A stretch of 64,000 nucleotides of DNA, taken from assembly GCA_945861265.1 (NCBI GenBank), contig CAMAUC010000013.1, positions 1 to 64,000 of the forward strand. Direction: 5' to 3'. Source of the stretch: Rhizobium sp. Q54 (lineage in GTDB: Bacteria > Pseudomonadota > Alphaproteobacteria > Rhizobiales > Xanthobacteraceae). The notes beneath the pieces are model-generated. The model saw nothing but the letters and a program-made list of their open reading frames with translations. It was not told the DNA's origin and did no database searches. The position numbers and the translations under genes are program-made. Positions 1 to 8,804 of the stretch are shown here, one piece after another; positions within the stretch are counted from its first letter, which is position 1; every line of letters begins with the position of its first letter.

Positions 1-1836
1 CCGGCGGGCCCGCCACCAGCCGCTCGCGTCGCACCGCCCCGTCCGCAGCCACCCGCGGCGCGTGTCGCACCGCAGCGTCCGCAACCGCCCGCCGCGCGCA
101 TTGCACCGCCGTCGCAGGCGCCGGCAGCCGCCCGTGTCGCGCCGCAACGTCCCGAGCGCCAGCGCGACGCGGAACGGCCGCGGCCTGGCACGCCGCCAGC
201 AGCCAATCGCGCGCAACGCAATGCACCCGCTCAAACGGCCGCGCCCATTGCGGCACAGCGCGCGCCTGCCCCAGCAACCCCGGCGCAGGCGCGCGTGCAA
301 CAGCGTCAGGAACGTGTGCAGCAGCAGCGCGAAGACCGCGCCTTGCGCGCATTGCCGCCGGCGCAACGCGCCGCCCGGCGTGAGCGGATCCAGCAGCAGC
401 GTCAGGAACGCGCTGCGCAGCGGCAGGGCGTGCAGCCGAATGCACCTGCTGCCGCCGCCCGCTCCGTCACACCGGCGCAGGCGCGCGTGCAACAGCGCCA
501 GGAACGATTGTTGCAACGGCGCGAAGACCGCGCCTTGCGCGCACTGCCGCCGGCGCAACGCGCCGCGCGGCGTGAGCAAATCCAGCAGCAGCGTCAGGAA
601 CGTGCCGCGCAACGGCAGGGTATCCAGCCGAATGCGCAACGCACCCAACAGGCGCAGCCGAACGCGCTTGTGGCGCCGAACGCGCGCAACGCCGCCAATG
701 CCAATCGTGGCGCACGGCGCAACGGCCAGGCCCGCATCACGCCACAGGTCGCACGTCAGGGCCGCTTCGCCGCCGCGCGCGCTGCGAATGCGCAAGCCCT
801 CAACGGCAATGCCAATGCCCGCGCCGCCGCCGCGCCGCAGGCCCGCACCGCCCGCTACGCGCCACGCCGCGCCTGGCAGAATGGCCTGCGCGCCGCTTTC
901 GTGCCGTGGTACGGCCCGGTATTCTGGCCTTATGCCTATTCCGACATCTTCGATTACACGTTCTTCCCGAGCGGCTACGAAGACAGCTACTGGGACTACG
1001 CCTATGACGATTTCTTCGATGGCGTGTTCTATGGCGAAGTCGGCCCGCCGGCGGAATATGTGACCGAGACCACCGGCTCGACGACGCCGGCGGCGCCCGC
1101 GCAACCAACCTACGCCGCCGTGCGCGACGTCTGCACCACACCGGGCGGCGGCATCACCGCCTGGCCGACCGCCGAGATCGAAAGCAAGGTTGGCTTGAAT
1201 GGCGAGCAGAAGCAGCTGCTTGGCAACGTCAAGGAAGCCGGCAGCAAGGCCGCCGCCGTGTTCAAGGCCACCTGCCCGTCGGAGAACGCCTTCCCGCTGA
1301 CGCCGCCGGGCCGGCTCGCCTCGATGACCGCGCGACTCGACGCCACTTTGGAAGCGGTAGAGACCGTGCGGCCGGCCTTGGAGACGTTCTACGACTCGCT
1401 CAACGATGAGCAGAAAGAACGTTTCAACCAGATCGGTCCGTCGAAGGCGCCGATCAGTCCGGAAGCGCAGTCGGCCAACGCCGACGACGCCAAAAAGTGC
1501 GGCGAAGCCAAGCCCGGCCTCACCAATCTGCCGATCGAGCAGATCGAGGACGTCATCGCGCCGAACGACAAGCAGCAGGCCGAGCTCGACAAACTCGGCG
1601 ACGCCACGGTCAAGGCCGTCGGCGTTCTGCAGGCCGCTTGCCCGGCCGAAACGCCGCTGACGCCGCCCGGCCGCTTGCAGGCGATCGAGACGCGGCTCAA
1701 GGCGATGATCGAAGCCGCCAACACGGTGAAGCCACCGCTAGGCGGTTTCTATGCTTCGCTGTCCGCCGAGCAGAAAGCGCGCTTCAATCGCCTCGGCCGC
1801 GAACTGGCGCAGAACAGCGGCGCAACGAACCAGTAA
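1..1836 (+). CDS. Spy/CpxP-like (LTXXQ-type) envelope protein with repetitive N-terminus, 5' end outside window
   Basis: The frame is open from the first base, so the true start lies upstream; 611 residues are visible. Residues 1-290 are low-complexity Ala/Pro/Gln/Arg. They begin with imperfect PAARVAPxRPQP units and then hold two copies of a 64-residue Gln/Arg-rich unit. Around residue 300 comes an aromatic stretch (VPWYGPVFWPYAY). The C-terminal part has two homologous helical modules, about 376-478 and 500-605. Each has a cysteine pair, an LTPPGRL motif and a closing EQKxRFNxxG. This is the pattern of Spy/CpxP-like LTXXQ proteins, which are periplasmic chaperones or stress sensors. Export is assumed because the signal peptide is not visible. 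A hairpin terminator follows the stop. Family assignment is fairly safe; the exact role is unknown. Confidence 0.75.
   Translation, partial: PAGPPPAARVAPPRPQPPAARVAPQRPQPPAARIAPPSQAPAAARVAPQRPERQRDAERPRPGTPPAANRAQRNAPAQTAAPIAAQRAPAPATPAQARVQQRQERVQQQREDRALRALPPAQRAARRERIQQQRQERAAQRQGVQPNAPAAAARSVTPAQARVQQRQERLLQRREDRALRALPPAQRAARREQIQQQRQERAAQRQGIQPNAQRTQQAQPNALVAPNARNAANANRGARRNGQARITPQVARQGRFAAARAANAQALNGNANARAAAAPQARTARYAPRRAWQNGLRAAFVPWYGPVFWPYAYSDIFDYTFFPSGYEDSYWDYAYDDFFDGVFYGEVGPPAEYVTETTGSTTPAAPAQPTYAAVRDVCTTPGGGITAWPTAEIESKVGLNGEQKQLLGNVKEAGSKAAAVFKATCPSENAFPLTPPGRLASMTARLDATLEAVETVRPALETFYDSLNDEQKERFNQIGPSKAPISPEAQSANADDAKKCGEAKPGLTNLPIEQIEDVIAPNDKQQAELDKLGDATVKAVGVLQAACPAETPLTPPGRLQAIETRLKAMIEAANTVKPPLGGFYASLSAEQKARFNRLGRELAQNSGATNQ
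281..640 (+). repeat. Two tandem 192-bp coding repeats
   Basis: The unit starting at 281 (cggcgcaggcgcgcgtgcaa) recurs at 473, a period of 192 bp or 64 codons, so the frame is kept. The conserved core of each unit encodes RALPPAQRAARRE followed by QQQRQERAAQRQG. Differences between copies are mostly silent or conservative, as in a recent in-frame duplication under selection. Confidence 0.85.
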
Positions 1837-1869
1837 TTTCGACGCACGAATTACTGAGCAAATTGAAAA

Positions 1870-1897
1870 GGGCGGCCGATGTGGCCGCCCTTTTTCT
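1870..1897 (+). terminator. Intrinsic terminator of the Spy-like gene
   Basis: An 8-bp stem gggcggcc/ggccgccc (1870-1877 with 1883-1890) is followed directly by tttttctt. It sits 34 bp after the stop codon. Confidence 0.8.
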
Positions 1898-1905
1898 TCT
1901 TTCTT

Positions 1906-2096
1906 CCCTCGCCCCGTTCTTTACGGGGAGAGGGTGGCGAGGACCGCATAAGCGCGTTGACGCGCGTCTCGACTGCGGAAGGTCCGAGCCGGGTGAGGGG
2001 CAGTGCACAGCCCCTCACCCGGATCGCCATCGTGCTTAGAAATCCAAACGGCGCGATTACGGCGATCCGACCTCTCCCCGCATGGCGGGGAGAGGT
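1906..2096. repeat. Cluster of three intergenic palindromes
   Basis: Three hairpins fill the gap between convergent genes. The first is 1906-1934, cccctcgccccgt-type arms with one mismatch. The second is 1989-2022, a 13-bp perfect stem ccgggtgaggggc/gcccctcacccgg. The third is 2070-2096, acctctccccg/cggggagaggt with loop catgg. The third belongs to the same cctctcccc family as the palindromes at 31917 and 39221. These resemble dispersed REP-like repeats of Rhizobiales; the third could also help terminate the minus-strand gene ending at 2107. Confidence 0.6.
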
Positions 2097-2106
2097 GAAG
2101 AAAGAA

Positions 2107-3081
2107 TTATTCCAGCTTGGTGATGCCGGCGTCGGCGATCAGCTTTTTCCATTTGGCGATTTCGCTGGTGACGTGCTTTTCCAGTTCATCGGAGGTCGAG
2201 CTTTTCGCGGCGATGCCGGTCTTCTTGATCTGCTCGATGACCTGCGGATCGGCCAGCGCCTCGCGCACCGCCTTGTTCATCTTCTGCAGGACCGCATCCG
2301 GCGTATTCGCCGGGAACGCCAGCCCATACCAGCTCGTCACGTTATAGGCGATGCCCGCTTCCGCGATCGTCGGCACATTGGGCATGCCCGGGAAGCGCTC
2401 CGGCGAGGTCACCGCCAGAATGCGCAATTTGCCGCCTTCGACCTGGCCCTGAATGGCGGGCATCAACTCGAAGGTCAGTTGCACGTCGTTGCTCAGAAGG
2501 CCGGTAATCGCCGCCGGCGTGGTGCGATACGGCACATGCTTGATGTCGATGCCGGCCAGCACGCGAAACAACTCGCCGGCGAAATGCTGGGTCGTGCCGG
2601 CGCCGACGCTGGCGAAATTGTATTTGCCCGGATCCTTCTTGGCCGCCGCTATCAGCTCCTGCACCGTCTTGGGCGGAAACTCCGGCGACGTGACCAGCGC
2701 CAGCGGCACGGTGCCGACCAGCGACACCATGCGGAAATCCTTGACCGGCTCGTAACGAAGATTGGGATGGCCGGCGCCCGACACCGCGTGCGCGTTGCTC
2801 ATCATCAGCACGGTGTAGCCGTCGGGCTGCGCCCTGGCGACGGTTTCGGCGCCAAGCGTCGTGCCGGCGCCTGGCTTGTTCTCGACCACGAAGGGCGCGC
2901 CGAGCGATTTCGACAGCGCATCGCCCAGAATGCGCGAGACGATATCGGTGCCGCCGCCGGGACCGTTCGGCACGACGATGCGGACGGTGCGCGATGGCCA
3001 ATCCTGCGCCGACGCCGTGGCAGGCAAGGCCATAAGCGCAACGGCTAGCGCGGTCTGCCGCATGAAACGAATATTCAACAT
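2107..3081 (-). CDS. Bug/TctC-family solute-binding protein
   Basis: The 324-residue length is normal for the Bug (TctC) family, the periplasmic receptors of tripartite tricarboxylate transporters. A signal peptide covers about residues 1-25, with cleavage after ATASA. Mature features include WPSRTVRIVVPNGPGGGTD at the start, a GxxGAPFVVENKPGAG segment, ARAQPDGYT, and a GKYNFASVGAGTTQHFAGE segment in the ligand cleft. The ATG at 3081 was chosen because gggag lies about 8 nt upstream. No tctA/tctB membrane genes are nearby, so this is an orphan receptor, as is common in this group. The ligand (a carboxylate or an aromatic acid) cannot be read from sequence. Confidence 0.85.
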   Translation of the reverse strand: MLNIRFMRQTALAVALMALPATASAQDWPSRTVRIVVPNGPGGGTDIVSRILGDALSKSLGAPFVVENKPGAGTTLGAETVARAQPDGYTVLMMSNAHAVSGAGHPNLRYEPVKDFRMVSLVGTVPLALVTSPEFPPKTVQELIAAAKKDPGKYNFASVGAGTTQHFAGELFRVLAGIDIKHVPYRTTPAAITGLLSNDVQLTFELMPAIQGQVEGGKLRILAVTSPERFPGMPNVPTIAEAGIAYNVTSWYGLAFPANTPDAVLQKMNKAVREALADPQVIEQIKKTGIAAKSSTSDELEKHVTSEIAKWKKLIADAGITKLE

Positions 3082-3134
3082 CCTCGGTCTCCCTGATTTT
3101 TGTCGATGGCATCAATTCATAAAAGCCGTCTGGG

Positions 3135-3350
3135 TCAAGCGGCGCGTTGTCCCAGCCTGGCCGCAATGCCGTCCCGTCGGCCGCTACCGGAGCGCGCCGG
3201 CGGAACCGGCATCCAGCTGACCCGGGCGTACTCCGCATAAAGTGAGCCAGGCCTGGAAAAAGCGGCCAGAACAGCGGCTCGCTTCTGGGCGTTCTCGTAT
3301 TCGATCGGCGATCCTTGCGGCCTTTCGTTCCAGGTGATCACATATTTCAC
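3135..3350 (-). CDS. Short DUF3303-like protein, probably degraded
   Basis: A perfect ggagg stands 6 nt upstream of a GTG at 3350, giving a protein that begins MKYVITWNERPQGSPIEYEN. That start is typical of small cytoplasmic DUF3303 proteins of about 90 residues and unknown function. After about residue 33 the expected pattern is lost, and the 71-residue product ends in a basic, low-complexity tail. One other frame here reads RFFQAW, resembling the expected continuation, so a frameshift may have damaged the gene. It follows the Tat-signal gene by about 30 bp on the same strand and probably shares its transcript. I would not rule out a pseudogene. Confidence 0.4.
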   Translation of the reverse strand: MKYVITWNERPQGSPIEYENAQKRAAVLAAFSRPGSLYAEYARVSWMPVPPARSGSGRRDGIAARLGQRAA

Positions 3351-3379
3351 TGGCATCCTCCGTTTTGATCCGATTGCGG

Positions 3380-3781
3380 CTAGGCGCCGTACTGACCGCT
3401 GAGTTGCGCGACCTGGGGTTTGGATTTGTGTCCGGCCTCTTTCAAGATCGGCGGCAGACTCGGATCGGAGACGAAGCTTTGCCAGCCCTTGTCGTCCCAA
3501 TCGAAAACAACCCAGACGCGGTCGGCCTGGTTCGGATCGCGAAACACGACCGCGCCTCTCGAGCCATGCTGTTTGCGCTTCTCGAGGCTCGTGGTCGAAA
3601 ATATCTTCAGGAAACGGTCGACCTCCTCAACCGTCGTGGTCGCGAGCATCATCTTGCGCTCGCCTGACTGCGCGAGGGCGCCGTCCGTGAAGATCGCCGC
3701 GGACGCGCCGGCCGCACTGACGGCGACGGCGGATTTCATCAGCGAGCGGCGCGACAATTCTTTCGATGAGAGTTTGCGCAT
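3380..3781 (-). CDS. Tat-exported small protein, possible dimeric alpha-beta barrel fold
   Basis: The 133-residue product has an N-terminal twin-arginine signal (SRRSLMKSAVAVSAAGASAA), followed by a region of about 90 residues with KMMLATTTVEEVDRFLKIF, RVWVVFDWDDKGWQSFV and a C-terminal SKPQVAQLSGQYGA. The order beta-helix-beta-beta-helix with VVFDWDD suggests a ferredoxin-like or antibiotic-biosynthesis-monooxygenase-like fold, but I see no cofactor motif and would not assign an activity. The start has ggagaa 6-8 nt upstream. It is the first gene of a probable pair with the DUF3303-like gene. Confidence 0.65.
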   Translation of the reverse strand: MRKLSSKELSRRSLMKSAVAVSAAGASAAIFTDGALAQSGERKMMLATTTVEEVDRFLKIFSTTSLEKRKQHGSRGAVVFRDPNQADRVWVVFDWDDKGWQSFVSDPSLPPILKEAGHKSKPQVAQLSGQYGA

Positions 3782-3896
3782 TTCCAGTTCTCCAATTGCA
3801 TGGGCTCCTGTGAGCCCCGCGCATGGACGAACGTCGGCCCGGCGCTCACGATTGCAGGATGCAAAAGGCGCCAGGTCGGCACATGGGGTGGATTCC

Positions 3897-5471
3897 CTAT
3901 GCCGGGGAAATTCCCTGCTGGATCAGGCCGCGCTCGAGCGCATACAGGGCGGCGGCGGCGCGCGTCGAGACGCCGATTTTGGAATACAGGCTCTGGATAT
4001 GATTGTCGGCGGTCTTCGGCGCGATCTCAAGCCGGCGCGCCGCTTCCTTCGCCGTATGGCCGCCCGCGATCAGCCTCAGAACCTCGATTTCGCGCGGCGT
4101 AAGCCCGGCCAGGCGCTCGGACGTATCACGCCGGGATGGCTGGCCGGCGCAGGCCAGCACCGCCTCGACCGCGTTACCGCACAGCTTTTCTTCCCGCACG
4201 GCACCGCGCAGCTTCGCCGCCGCCGCCGCGTCGCTCAGTGCGGGGCGATACGGTCTTGCTTCCCGCGCGGTCTGAAACGCTTCGGCGGCGGCGAGAATGC
4301 GGGCGGCCGGCGAGAGATCGGGGCCCCTCGCGTTGCGGAAATAACCGCTGCCATCGAGACGCTCGTGGTGGCGCTGGACCAATGCCGCGATTGCCTTGCC
4401 ATCGCCGCCCAGGGAGGCCAACGCGCGCTCGCCGTGATAGGGATGCAGCCGCGCCGCGTCGGTTTCGCGTTCGGTCAGGCGGCCTGCGCGCATCCAGACT
4501 GAAACGGGGACCGCCAGCTCGCCAATATCGTGCGCATAGGCGGCCCACCGCACGTCGCGAATGTCCGCGGCGGGAAGGCCGATGTGTTTGCCCGCAGCCT
4601 CAGCGAGCGCCGCCACCGCGCGCGAATGACCGAAGGTGAAAGGCATCCGCATATCGATCATGTCGGCGATTGCCAGATAAGCTTCCTCGCAGCCGGTCTC
4701 TTCGAGCATCGCGTGCGGCGCGGGCTCAAGGGCCAGGATCGACTCGCGATCGACCGGCCCGTCGAGGTCTGCGAACAGCCGCTCGGCATGAACGAGAAAA
4801 AGACCGGCCAGCTCGGCTTCATAACCACCGCCGGCGCGCTTGCCGATCATCGCCTTCATGATGTCGAAGCCATGCGCCTCATTCAGCGCAATGGCATCCT
4901 GCGCCAATGTCACCAGCCGCACCGGAAGCTTCACGGCATTGCCAGAGAGGCCGCGCGGCAGTCCTTTGCCGTCCCAGCGCTCGTAAAGCTGGCCCAGATT
5001 TTCGCGGATCTCATCGGAAAGCCCGATCCGCTCGGCTATCCGACGCGCCACTTCGCAATGGCCGGACAGAATCGGAACGCTGACTTGCATGGCCTCGGCA
5101 AGGCCACGCTCGACCGCCGCCGCCAACTCCGCGGGTGGCGCGTCGGCGAAAGTGCGAGTGATGGCGCGGACAATCGTTTCGGCCAGTTCGGATTTGTTGC
5201 CGATGTCGATGCGCTGAAGGTCGCGCCGCAATGCGATCTCGTCACCGAACGCCGATGCCAGCAGATGTGTATCGGCATTGCAGCCGATGTAACGCAACAA
5301 GGCCTGGTGATAGACGCCGCGGCGCGTTTCGGCATCGAGGCCGGCGACTTCGGCAAAACGCATCGCCAACACGCAGGATCGCAGCGCGAAATCGCGCGAA
5401 TGCCCGGTAGCGAGATCGGTCGCGTAAGCCAGCGCCATCAGAAAGTCGGCACGCCGCACAGATTTCGTCAT
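3897..5471 (-). CDS. HD-domain phosphohydrolase fused to a LuxR-type DNA-binding domain
   Basis: The product has 524 residues. The first 200 form a degenerate HD-like module ending YERWDGKGLPRGLSG. A second HD module (about 280-380) keeps TFGHSRAV, AHDIGELAVP and HHERLDGSGYFR, which match HD-GYP-type metal phosphodiesterase motifs although the GYP signature itself is altered (DGSGYF). The C-terminus (about 455-515) is a LuxR/GerE helix-turn-helix, LTPREIEVLRLIAGGHTAKE. The protein may couple a nucleotide-phosphodiesterase domain, or a ligand-binding remnant of one, to direct promoter binding. It stands alone between a Tat-signal gene and pckA. Domain calls are firm; substrate and targets are unknown. 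Confidence 0.8.
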   Translation of the reverse strand: MTKSVRRADFLMALAYATDLATGHSRDFALRSCVLAMRFAEVAGLDAETRRGVYHQALLRYIGCNADTHLLASAFGDEIALRRDLQRIDIGNKSELAETIVRAITRTFADAPPAELAAAVERGLAEAMQVSVPILSGHCEVARRIAERIGLSDEIRENLGQLYERWDGKGLPRGLSGNAVKLPVRLVTLAQDAIALNEAHGFDIMKAMIGKRAGGGYEAELAGLFLVHAERLFADLDGPVDRESILALEPAPHAMLEETGCEEAYLAIADMIDMRMPFTFGHSRAVAALAEAAGKHIGLPAADIRDVRWAAYAHDIGELAVPVSVWMRAGRLTERETDAARLHPYHGERALASLGGDGKAIAALVQRHHERLDGSGYFRNARGPDLSPAARILAAAEAFQTAREARPYRPALSDAAAAAKLRGAVREEKLCGNAVEAVLACAGQPSRRDTSERLAGLTPREIEVLRLIAGGHTAKEAARRLEIAPKTADNHIQSLYSKIGVSTRAAAALYALERGLIQQGISPA

Positions 5472-5525
5472 CCGCCCCCCACCGAGATACTGCCGTTATG
5501 GTGGCATAAAGCGCGGCAGGCAAAA

Positions 5526-5559
5526 AACAAAAAAAGGCGGCCCGCGAAGGCCGCCTTTT
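5526..5559 (-). terminator. Intrinsic terminator of pckA
   Basis: The stem ggcggcc/ggccgcc (5536-5542 with 5549-5555) is flanked on the left by a long A-run, which is a U-run on the minus strand. It lies about 25 bp past the pckA stop and separates pckA from the HD/LuxR gene. Confidence 0.85.
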
Positions 5560-5579
5560 CAATTCCGGTTCGTGAACGA

Positions 5580-7199
5580 TTACTCCGCCGCGATGCGCAC
5601 CACAGGCGCCGCCGCGCGGATTTCCGGCGTCACGTTCTTTTCGTACTTGGCGAAGTTCTTCTGGAACATCTCGACCAGCGCGCGCGCCGTCTTGTCGAAC
5701 TCGGCCTTGTTCTGCCAGGTCTTTGACGGATACAAGAGATGCGGCTCGACGCCCGGCACCGAGGTCGGCACCGCGAAGCCGAAATACGGGTCGGTGCGGA
5801 AGTCGGCGTTCTTCAGCGAGCCGTTCAGCGCGGCGGTGAGCAAGGTGCGCGTCGCCTTGATCGGCATGCGGCGGCCCACCCCGTAGATGCCGCCGGTCCA
5901 GCCGGAGTTGACCAGCCAGACGTCGACATTGTGCTCGGTGATATATTTCTGCAGCAGGTCGGCATAGACCGACGGATGACGCGGCAGGAACGGCGCGCCG
6001 AAGCAGGTGGAGAATTCCGGCTCGACGCCGACAAGTCCCTTCTCGGTGCCAGCGACCTTGGCGGTGTAGCCCGAGAGGAAGTGATACATCGCCTGCGTCG
6101 GCGTCAGCTTGGCGATCGGCGGCATCACGCCGTAGGCGTCGGCGGTAAGAAAAATGACGTTCTTCGGATGACCGGCGCAGCCCGAGCGCGAGGCGTTCGG
6201 AATGAAATCGAGCGGATAGGCCGAACGGGTGTTCTCGGTCTTCGAGCCATCGTCGTAATCCGGCACGCGGGTATAGGGATCGTAGGTTACGTTCTCCAGC
6301 ACCGCGCCGAAGCGGTTGGTGGCGTCCCAGATCTGGGGTTCTGCTTCCTTCGACAGCTTGATGGTCTTGGCGTAGCAGCCGCCTTCGAAATTGAAGATGC
6401 CGTTCGGGCCCCAGCCGTGCTCGTCATCGCCGATCAGGATGCGATCGGGATCGGACGACAAAGTGGTCTTGCCGGTGCCGGACAGTCCGAAGAACAGCGC
6501 GCTCTCGCCCTCGTGCGAGACGTTGGCCGAGCAGTGCATCGGCACGACGTTCTGCGCCGGCAGATAGAAGTTGAGCGTGGTGAACACCGACTTCTTCATT
6601 TCGCCGGCGTAAGACGAACCGGCGATCAGCACGATCTTGTTGGTGAAGTCGATGGCAACCTGGGTGTCGGAGCCTTCGCGGCCGCCGTGACGCTTCGGGT
6701 CCGGCACGAAGGACGGCAGATCGATGATGGTGAGTTCCGGCGTGAAACTCGCAAGTTCCGCGATCTCCGGACGGATCAGAAGCTGGCGGATGAACAGCGA
6801 GTGCCAGGCATATTCGGTGTAAACGCGCACCTTGATGCGGTAGCTCGGATCGGCGCCGCCATAGAGGTCCTGCGCGAACAGGGTCTTGCCCTTCACATGC
6901 GCACGGAAGTCGCCGAGCATCGTGGCGAACTGTGCCTCGGTCTGCTTGCGGTTGCCGTCCCACCACAGAACGTCGTGCGTGAGCTTGTCGTCGACGGTGT
7001 GCTTGTCCTTGGGCGAACGGCCGGTGTGGTGGCCGGTAAAGGCCGACAGCGCGCCGCCTTCGACCACCTTGGCTTCGCCATTGCGGATCGAATGCTCGTA
7101 AAGCGCCGGGGCGGTCAGGTTCCAGTGAACCGCTTCAAGGCCCGTCAAGCCGAATTTGTCGGCGCCGAAGGCGTCGTTCCGCACACCTGTTTCTTGCAC
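5580..7199 (-). CDS. pckA: Phosphoenolpyruvate carboxykinase (ATP)
   Basis: This enzyme catalyses ATP-dependent decarboxylation of oxaloacetate to phosphoenolpyruvate, the entry step of gluconeogenesis, in the cytosol. From the GTG at 7199 the protein is 539 residues, near the usual length, and begins [18 protein letters not shown] like its relatives. The GTG is preceded by gggagag at good spacing; the frame runs 16 codons further upstream but without better signals. Visible motifs are [11 protein letters not shown] (substrate loop), [11 protein letters not shown] (P-loop, about residue 240), GDDEHGW (metal-binding kinase-2 motif) and [10 protein letters not shown]. It is monocistronic with its own terminator. 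The upstream gap of about 335 bp, shared with a divergent histidine kinase, probably holds its promoter. Confidence 0.95.
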   Translation of the reverse strand: MQETGVRNDAFGADKFGLTGLEAVHWNLTAPALYEHSIRNGEAKVVEGGALSAFTGHHTGRSPKDKHTVDDKLTHDVLWWDGNRKQTEAQFATMLGDFRAHVKGKTLFAQDLYGGADPSYRIKVRVYTEYAWHSLFIRQLLIRPEIAELASFTPELTIIDLPSFVPDPKRHGGREGSDTQVAIDFTNKIVLIAGSSYAGEMKKSVFTTLNFYLPAQNVVPMHCSANVSHEGESALFFGLSGTGKTTLSSDPDRILIGDDEHGWGPNGIFNFEGGCYAKTIKLSKEAEPQIWDATNRFGAVLENVTYDPYTRVPDYDDGSKTENTRSAYPLDFIPNASRSGCAGHPKNVIFLTADAYGVMPPIAKLTPTQAMYHFLSGYTAKVAGTEKGLVGVEPEFSTCFGAPFLPRHPSVYADLLQKYITEHNVDVWLVNSGWTGGIYGVGRRMPIKATRTLLTAALNGSLKNADFRTDPYFGFAVPTSVPGVEPHLLYPSKTWQNKAEFDKTARALVEMFQKNFAKYEKNVTPEIRAAAPVVRIAAE

Positions 7200-7534
7200 G
7201 CTTCTCTCCCACACAGTCAGGCCGCCGTTGCAGCGCGCCCCGATCAAGGCCTCTCGGCCCTAAAAAATATAGACCTTAGTTTAAGCCCAGGTCCACGGCG
7301 CCGGGACCATACTCATCAACCCCATGAATGCCAAGATCAAATGCCATGCATTGGACGCAGGCCGCATTGCACTGCATCAATGAGTTAACGCGCCAAGGGC
7401 GCGGCCAAATGATGTTTTATAAATCATATGATGTCTTATCAATGCCGCGGTTCAAGGGCATGAACTCCCGGGCGCGTGTTTTGTGACATCGTCCAGGCCC
7501 GTCGCGGCGAAAGATCGGGCAAGTTCGTGCTTCC
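7200..7534. promoter_or_regulatory. Divergent regulatory gap with paired dyads
   Basis: This 335-bp gap separates pckA (minus) from a histidine kinase (plus) and shows no gene. At 7409-7443 there are two copies of TGATGtTTTAT / TGATGcCTTAT (7410 and 7429, spacing 19 bp). They form adjacent dyads (ATGAT-N9-ATCAT, then ATGAT-N5-ATCAAT) around a 10-bp palindrome ATCATATGAT (7424-7433). The 19-bp spacing, nearly two helical turns, fits two regulator dimers on one DNA face. The site is about 95 bp from the kinase start and 210 bp from pckA. Confidence 0.4.
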
Positions 7535-8761
7535 ATGTTAGACCGCTCCATGAGCCAATCGTCCGTACCCGGGAAGCCAGTCGTCGAGGCTAAAGCCGCG
7601 GCCAATCAGTCGGACTTGACCGAACGGACGCTGCATCTGCGCCTTCGGCAGCAGGAAATTCTCGCGGAACTCGGCGTGCATGCGTTGCAGGGGACCGCGT
7701 TTCTCGACCTGCTCAATCTCACGGCCAGTTTGGCGGCAGAAGGCCTTGAAGCCGAATACTGCAAGATTCTCGAGTTCATTCCCTCGGATAACCGATTGCT
7801 GGTCCGCGCGGGCGTCGGCTGGAACGAAGGCGTCGTCGGGGTCGCGACCGTCGGCGCCGACATGGCCTCCCCCGCCGGGTTTGCGTTGCAAACCGGCAAG
7901 CCCGTCATTTCCAACCATCTCGAGAACGAGCAACGGTTCAGGACACCGGAACTGCTGATTGAACACGGTATCCGCCGCGCGATGAACGTCATTCTGCAAG
8001 GCGACAATGCGCCATTTGGCGTGTTGGAAGTCGATAGCAGGTCGCCGGGCGAGTTCGGCAAACACGATATCGCGTTTTTGCAAGGCACAGCCAACATACT
8101 CGGGATGGCGATCGAACAGCAGCGATCGCAGCTTAAACTGCAAAACGCGCTCGATCGCCATGAACTGCTGCTCAAGGAAGTCAATCATCGCGTCAAGAAC
8201 AGCCTTCAGGTCGTGGCCGCCATGCTTCGCGTGCAAGCGAGCGCCGCTGCCGATACCGAATTAAGCACCGGCCTGATCGAAGCGGCGTCGCGGATTTCGA
8301 CCGTCGGGCGAGCCTATGATCACCTCGCTTACGCCGCCGACTATGAAAAGATCGATCTCGTTTCTTTTCTTCGTGAAGTATTCAACGAGTTGAGCGTCAC
8401 GGTTTCACCGAACGTCATTCATTTTGAAGCGCCTGGAGAGATCAGGATCGCAGGCGAGAAAGCCATCCTGATTGGCCTCGTCCTCAATGAACTTGTCTCC
8501 AATGCCGGGAAGTACGCATATCCGGACGATGCCTCCGGCCCGATCTGGATTTCCGTCGCGCCGATCGACGGTCGCTCCGTTAGTATCTCGGTTCGCGATG
8601 AAGGCGTCGGCATGCCACCCGGTTTCGACGTAACGAAGAGCAAACGTCTGGGGACCCGTCTAGTCGCGGCGCTATCGCAACAATTGAATGCGATCCTCAC
8701 AAATCCGGCCGGCTCGCGCGGATCGAGTTTTTGCCTGGTTATTCCAATCGAAAATTCTTGA
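7535..8761 (+). CDS. Soluble GAF-domain sensor histidine kinase (HisKA_2 family)
   Basis: The product is 408 residues with no membrane segment, so it senses a cytosolic signal. A GAF domain spans about 45-195 (LQGTAFLDLLNLTASLAAEGL to GTANILGMAIEQ). It is followed by a HisKA_2 dimerisation box with phospho-acceptor His218 in KEVNHRVKNSLQ, then an ATPase domain with the N-box LNELVSNAGKYAYP and the G-box DEGVGMP. This arrangement resembles PdtaS-type kinases of the general stress and light-response families, which often pair with response regulators encoded elsewhere. No response regulator is adjacent. The partner and signal are unknown. Its promoter gap is shared with pckA. Confidence 0.85.
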   Translation: MLDRSMSQSSVPGKPVVEAKAAANQSDLTERTLHLRLRQQEILAELGVHALQGTAFLDLLNLTASLAAEGLEAEYCKILEFIPSDNRLLVRAGVGWNEGVVGVATVGADMASPAGFALQTGKPVISNHLENEQRFRTPELLIEHGIRRAMNVILQGDNAPFGVLEVDSRSPGEFGKHDIAFLQGTANILGMAIEQQRSQLKLQNALDRHELLLKEVNHRVKNSLQVVAAMLRVQASAAADTELSTGLIEAASRISTVGRAYDHLAYAADYEKIDLVSFLREVFNELSVTVSPNVIHFEAPGEIRIAGEKAILIGLVLNELVSNAGKYAYPDDASGPIWISVAPIDGRSVSISVRDEGVGMPPGFDVTKSKRLGTRLVAALSQQLNAILTNPAGSRGSSFCLVIPIENS

Positions 8762-8804
8762 TCTCGCCGCCCTGTATCAGCAGCGGTTCGTAAGTCGTCG
8801 GCTT

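Noticed and set aside
1879-3048. A 389-residue plus-strand frame opposite the first Bug protein
   Set aside because: It is rich in Arg/His, has no family resemblance, and lies antisense to a clear solute-binding protein with a signal peptide.
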